Source: an uncultured Oscillibacter sp.
GTDB taxonomy: Bacteria > Bacillota > Clostridia > Oscillospirales > Oscillospiraceae
NCBI GenBank assembly: GCA_946183175.1
Contig: CAMHBH010000003.1
Coordinates: forward strand, 1-32,762
Reading direction: 5' to 3'
Length of the DNA stretch: 32,762 nt
Positions 32,019 through 32,762 of this stretch are shown here, piece after piece. The position numbers were made by a program, and so were the translations under genes. The notes below the pieces were generated by a model, which worked only from the letters and a program-made list of their open reading frames with translations, was not told where the DNA came from and searched no databases. How positions within the stretch are numbered: the first letter of the stretch is position 1; every line of letters starts with the position of its first letter.

Positions 32019-32201
32019 TTACTGGTAGCGGTATTGCAGTCCGGCGTACTGGTTGACGCAACTCCAGAACAATTCCTGACTGCGGAACTCCAGCAGACAC
32101 GCGTTTTCCTGTTCGTGGAACGAGACGACGCGCTGTTGGGCGTCAATCCAGACCCGCCAGAGCGTTTCCGGATTCGCCGCCGCTTCTTTTACTCTGTCCA
32201 T
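32019..32201 (-). CDS. Small 60-aa protein downstream of a structured RNA
   Basis: 60 aa, starting MDRVKEAAANPETLWRVW and ending with a Tyr/Gln-rich tail. The predicted helix-strand-helix with WRVWIDAQQRVVSFHE and LEFRSQELF looks like a compact folded domain, and I believe similar small proteins occur in Oscillospiraceae genomes. Function unknown. The start codon has no clear ribosome site (only GTCCGGA) and lies 16 bases after the last paired strand of the RNA at 32217-32472. Its translation may therefore depend on that RNA's fold, or the RNA and ORF may be separate. Confidence 0.6.
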   Translation of the reverse strand: MDRVKEAAANPETLWRVWIDAQQRVVSFHEQENACLLEFRSQELFWSCVNQYAGLQYRYQ

Positions 32202-32216
32202 TCCGGACGCCGTTAC

Positions 32217-32472
32217 TGAAAACTTACAAAAAGTTATAAACTCTTCCGTTTCATTCCTGTTTCAACGAGTATGCTTTCGCCGGACGGCTACTCACAGGTT
32301 CTTGTACTCTCCACAGGCGTAAATTCCCGGCTAACGAACCGGTACATATCAAAGCAACGCGTTTCATTGCCTGATACCTTTGATATTTTACGCGGGAAAG
32401 GTTCGACTTGGTTCTCGTCTTTCATTTCTTCCCGCAACCGCCTATATCAAGTTTTCAAGGTGCGTTTGCTTC
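32217..32472 (-). ncRNA. Candidate structured RNA (leader or independent ncRNA)
   Basis: About 250 nt on the minus strand, starting just after a perfect promoter. The ends pair: TGAAAACTT (32449-32457) with AAGTTTTCA (32217-32225). Inside are several compensating arms: GCGGGAA/TTCCCGC (32429-32435 with 32392-32398), ATATCAAAG/CTTTGATAT (32378-32386 with 32346-32354), GGTTC/GAACC (32336-32340 with 32297-32301), TACTC/GAGTA (32289-32293 with 32267-32271) and ACAGG/CCTGT. Frames here are broken by stops. An AU-rich hairpin (32229-32245) next to a U-run could be a weak terminator that competes with the closing stem. It is not a riboswitch, 6S, tmRNA, SRP or RNase P RNA that I recognise. Confidence 0.7.
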
Positions 32473-32478
32473 TCCCGC

Positions 32479-32507
32479 ATTATATCGCACCCCATACCCG
32501 TTGTCAA
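32479..32507 (-). promoter_or_regulatory. Perfect consensus promoter of the structured RNA
   Basis: On the minus strand, TTGACA (32502-32507), a 17-base spacer and TATAAT (32479-32484). Both boxes are perfect, as in strongly expressed stable RNAs. The predicted start is near 32472. Confidence 0.9.
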
Positions 32508-32625
32508 GATTCAGAAGTTTATAACAAGTAAATTTTCCTAACGGCTCGCCTCCCTTCTAAAATTTAATAATTTTTAGCAACTTTTTACAAGTTTCTTTTA
32601 ACTGTTAGAACCCCCTTTCCGTCTG
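32508..32625. other. AT-rich spacer
   Basis: This stretch is far richer in A/T than the rest of the window. It holds two weak inverted repeats on the minus strand, CTAAAA with TTTTAG and AACTT with AAGTT, which could end the transcript of the right-edge gene. The A/T may also act as an UP element for the promoter at 32479. I see no gene in it. Confidence 0.5.
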
Positions 32626-32762
32626 TCAGTCTGTTTCGGCCTCCGCCTCCGCTTCCGCCACGAGGCGCGCCTTCACCGACGCGATGTCGCCGCGCAACGC
32701 CTCCCATGCCTCCGGGTGCTCCACGTAGTACACCGGACACCGCTTTCCGGTTACGTCATAGT
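32626..32762 (-). CDS. C-terminal part of an unknown protein (5' end outside window)
   Basis: On the minus strand the frame is open from the right edge to a TGA at 32626-32628, giving the last 44 residues. The visible part has CPVYYVEHPEAWEALRGD, then a helix ending in a run of Ala-Glu repeats (AEAEAEAETD). The GC content is normal for the window. No domain is recognisable from the fragment. Confidence 0.6.
   Translation of the reverse strand, partial: YDVTGKRCPVYYVEHPEAWEALRGDIASVKARLVAEAEAEAETD

Noticed and set aside
32241..32265. CRISPR repeat-like GTTGAAAC...ATGAAAC on the minus strand
   Set aside because: It occurs once, without regular spacing or spacers, and is part of the structured RNA.
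32508..32625. AT-rich stretch as a replication origin or phage attachment site
   Set aside because: No DnaA boxes, iterons, tRNA end or integrase are nearby; it is better explained as promoter-upstream and terminator sequence.

Overview
This window is chromosomal DNA from a GC-rich (about 60% by eye), spore-forming, low-complexity-operon Firmicute. It most resembles the Oscillospiraceae/Ruminococcaceae side of the Clostridia. The evidence is strong AGGAGG-type ribosome sites, SigA-type promoters, a spoIIGA-sigE sporulation pair, ribonuclease M5, a clostridial single-chain PurL, a stand-alone AICAR transformylase and a DUF6514-like protein. I see no insertion sequence, prophage, CRISPR array, tRNA or rRNA.

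Layout. (1) 1-236: tail of an unknown gene. (2) 288-1718, minus: an AzgA/PbuG-type purine permease, divergent from the purine operon. The shared control region (1719-2113) carries several palindromes. (3) 2114-14400, plus: purE-purF-purC-purM-purN-purH(AICARFT only)-purD-purL-guaB plus a 51-aa ORF, ended by a clear terminator. It makes IMP and XMP from PRPP, but purK, purB, the IMP cyclohydrolase and guaA are not here. (4) 14494-17866, plus: an ACT-domain protein, homoserine dehydrogenase, aspartokinase (with an internal start for a beta subunit) and a small membrane protein. (5) 17942-19943, plus: radC and an AlaX-type editing protein. (6) 19955-21488, minus: sigE and spoIIGA, overlapping. 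(7) 21631-27811, plus: comEC, holA, rnmV, a DUF6514-like gene and glnS. (8) 27897-30481, plus: thiI and cinA. (9) 30479-30847, minus: a small hypothetical gene, divergent from an sdpR-sdpI-like autoregulated pair (30952-31916). (10) 32019-32762, minus: a 60-aa gene behind a roughly 250-nt strongly promoted, highly structured RNA, then an AT-rich spacer and the tail of another gene.

Most notable points. A full read of every GAT on this strand found no GATC tetranucleotide anywhere, which is a striking avoidance. A consensus promoter drives an apparently undescribed structured RNA at 32217-32472. The PurF in the operon has lost every recognisable glutaminase active-site residue but keeps its PRTase and Fe-S features. 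The 3' end of spoIIGA overlaps exactly the part of sigE that encodes the pro-peptide SpoIIGA removes, and spoIIGA itself seems to need an ATT start.
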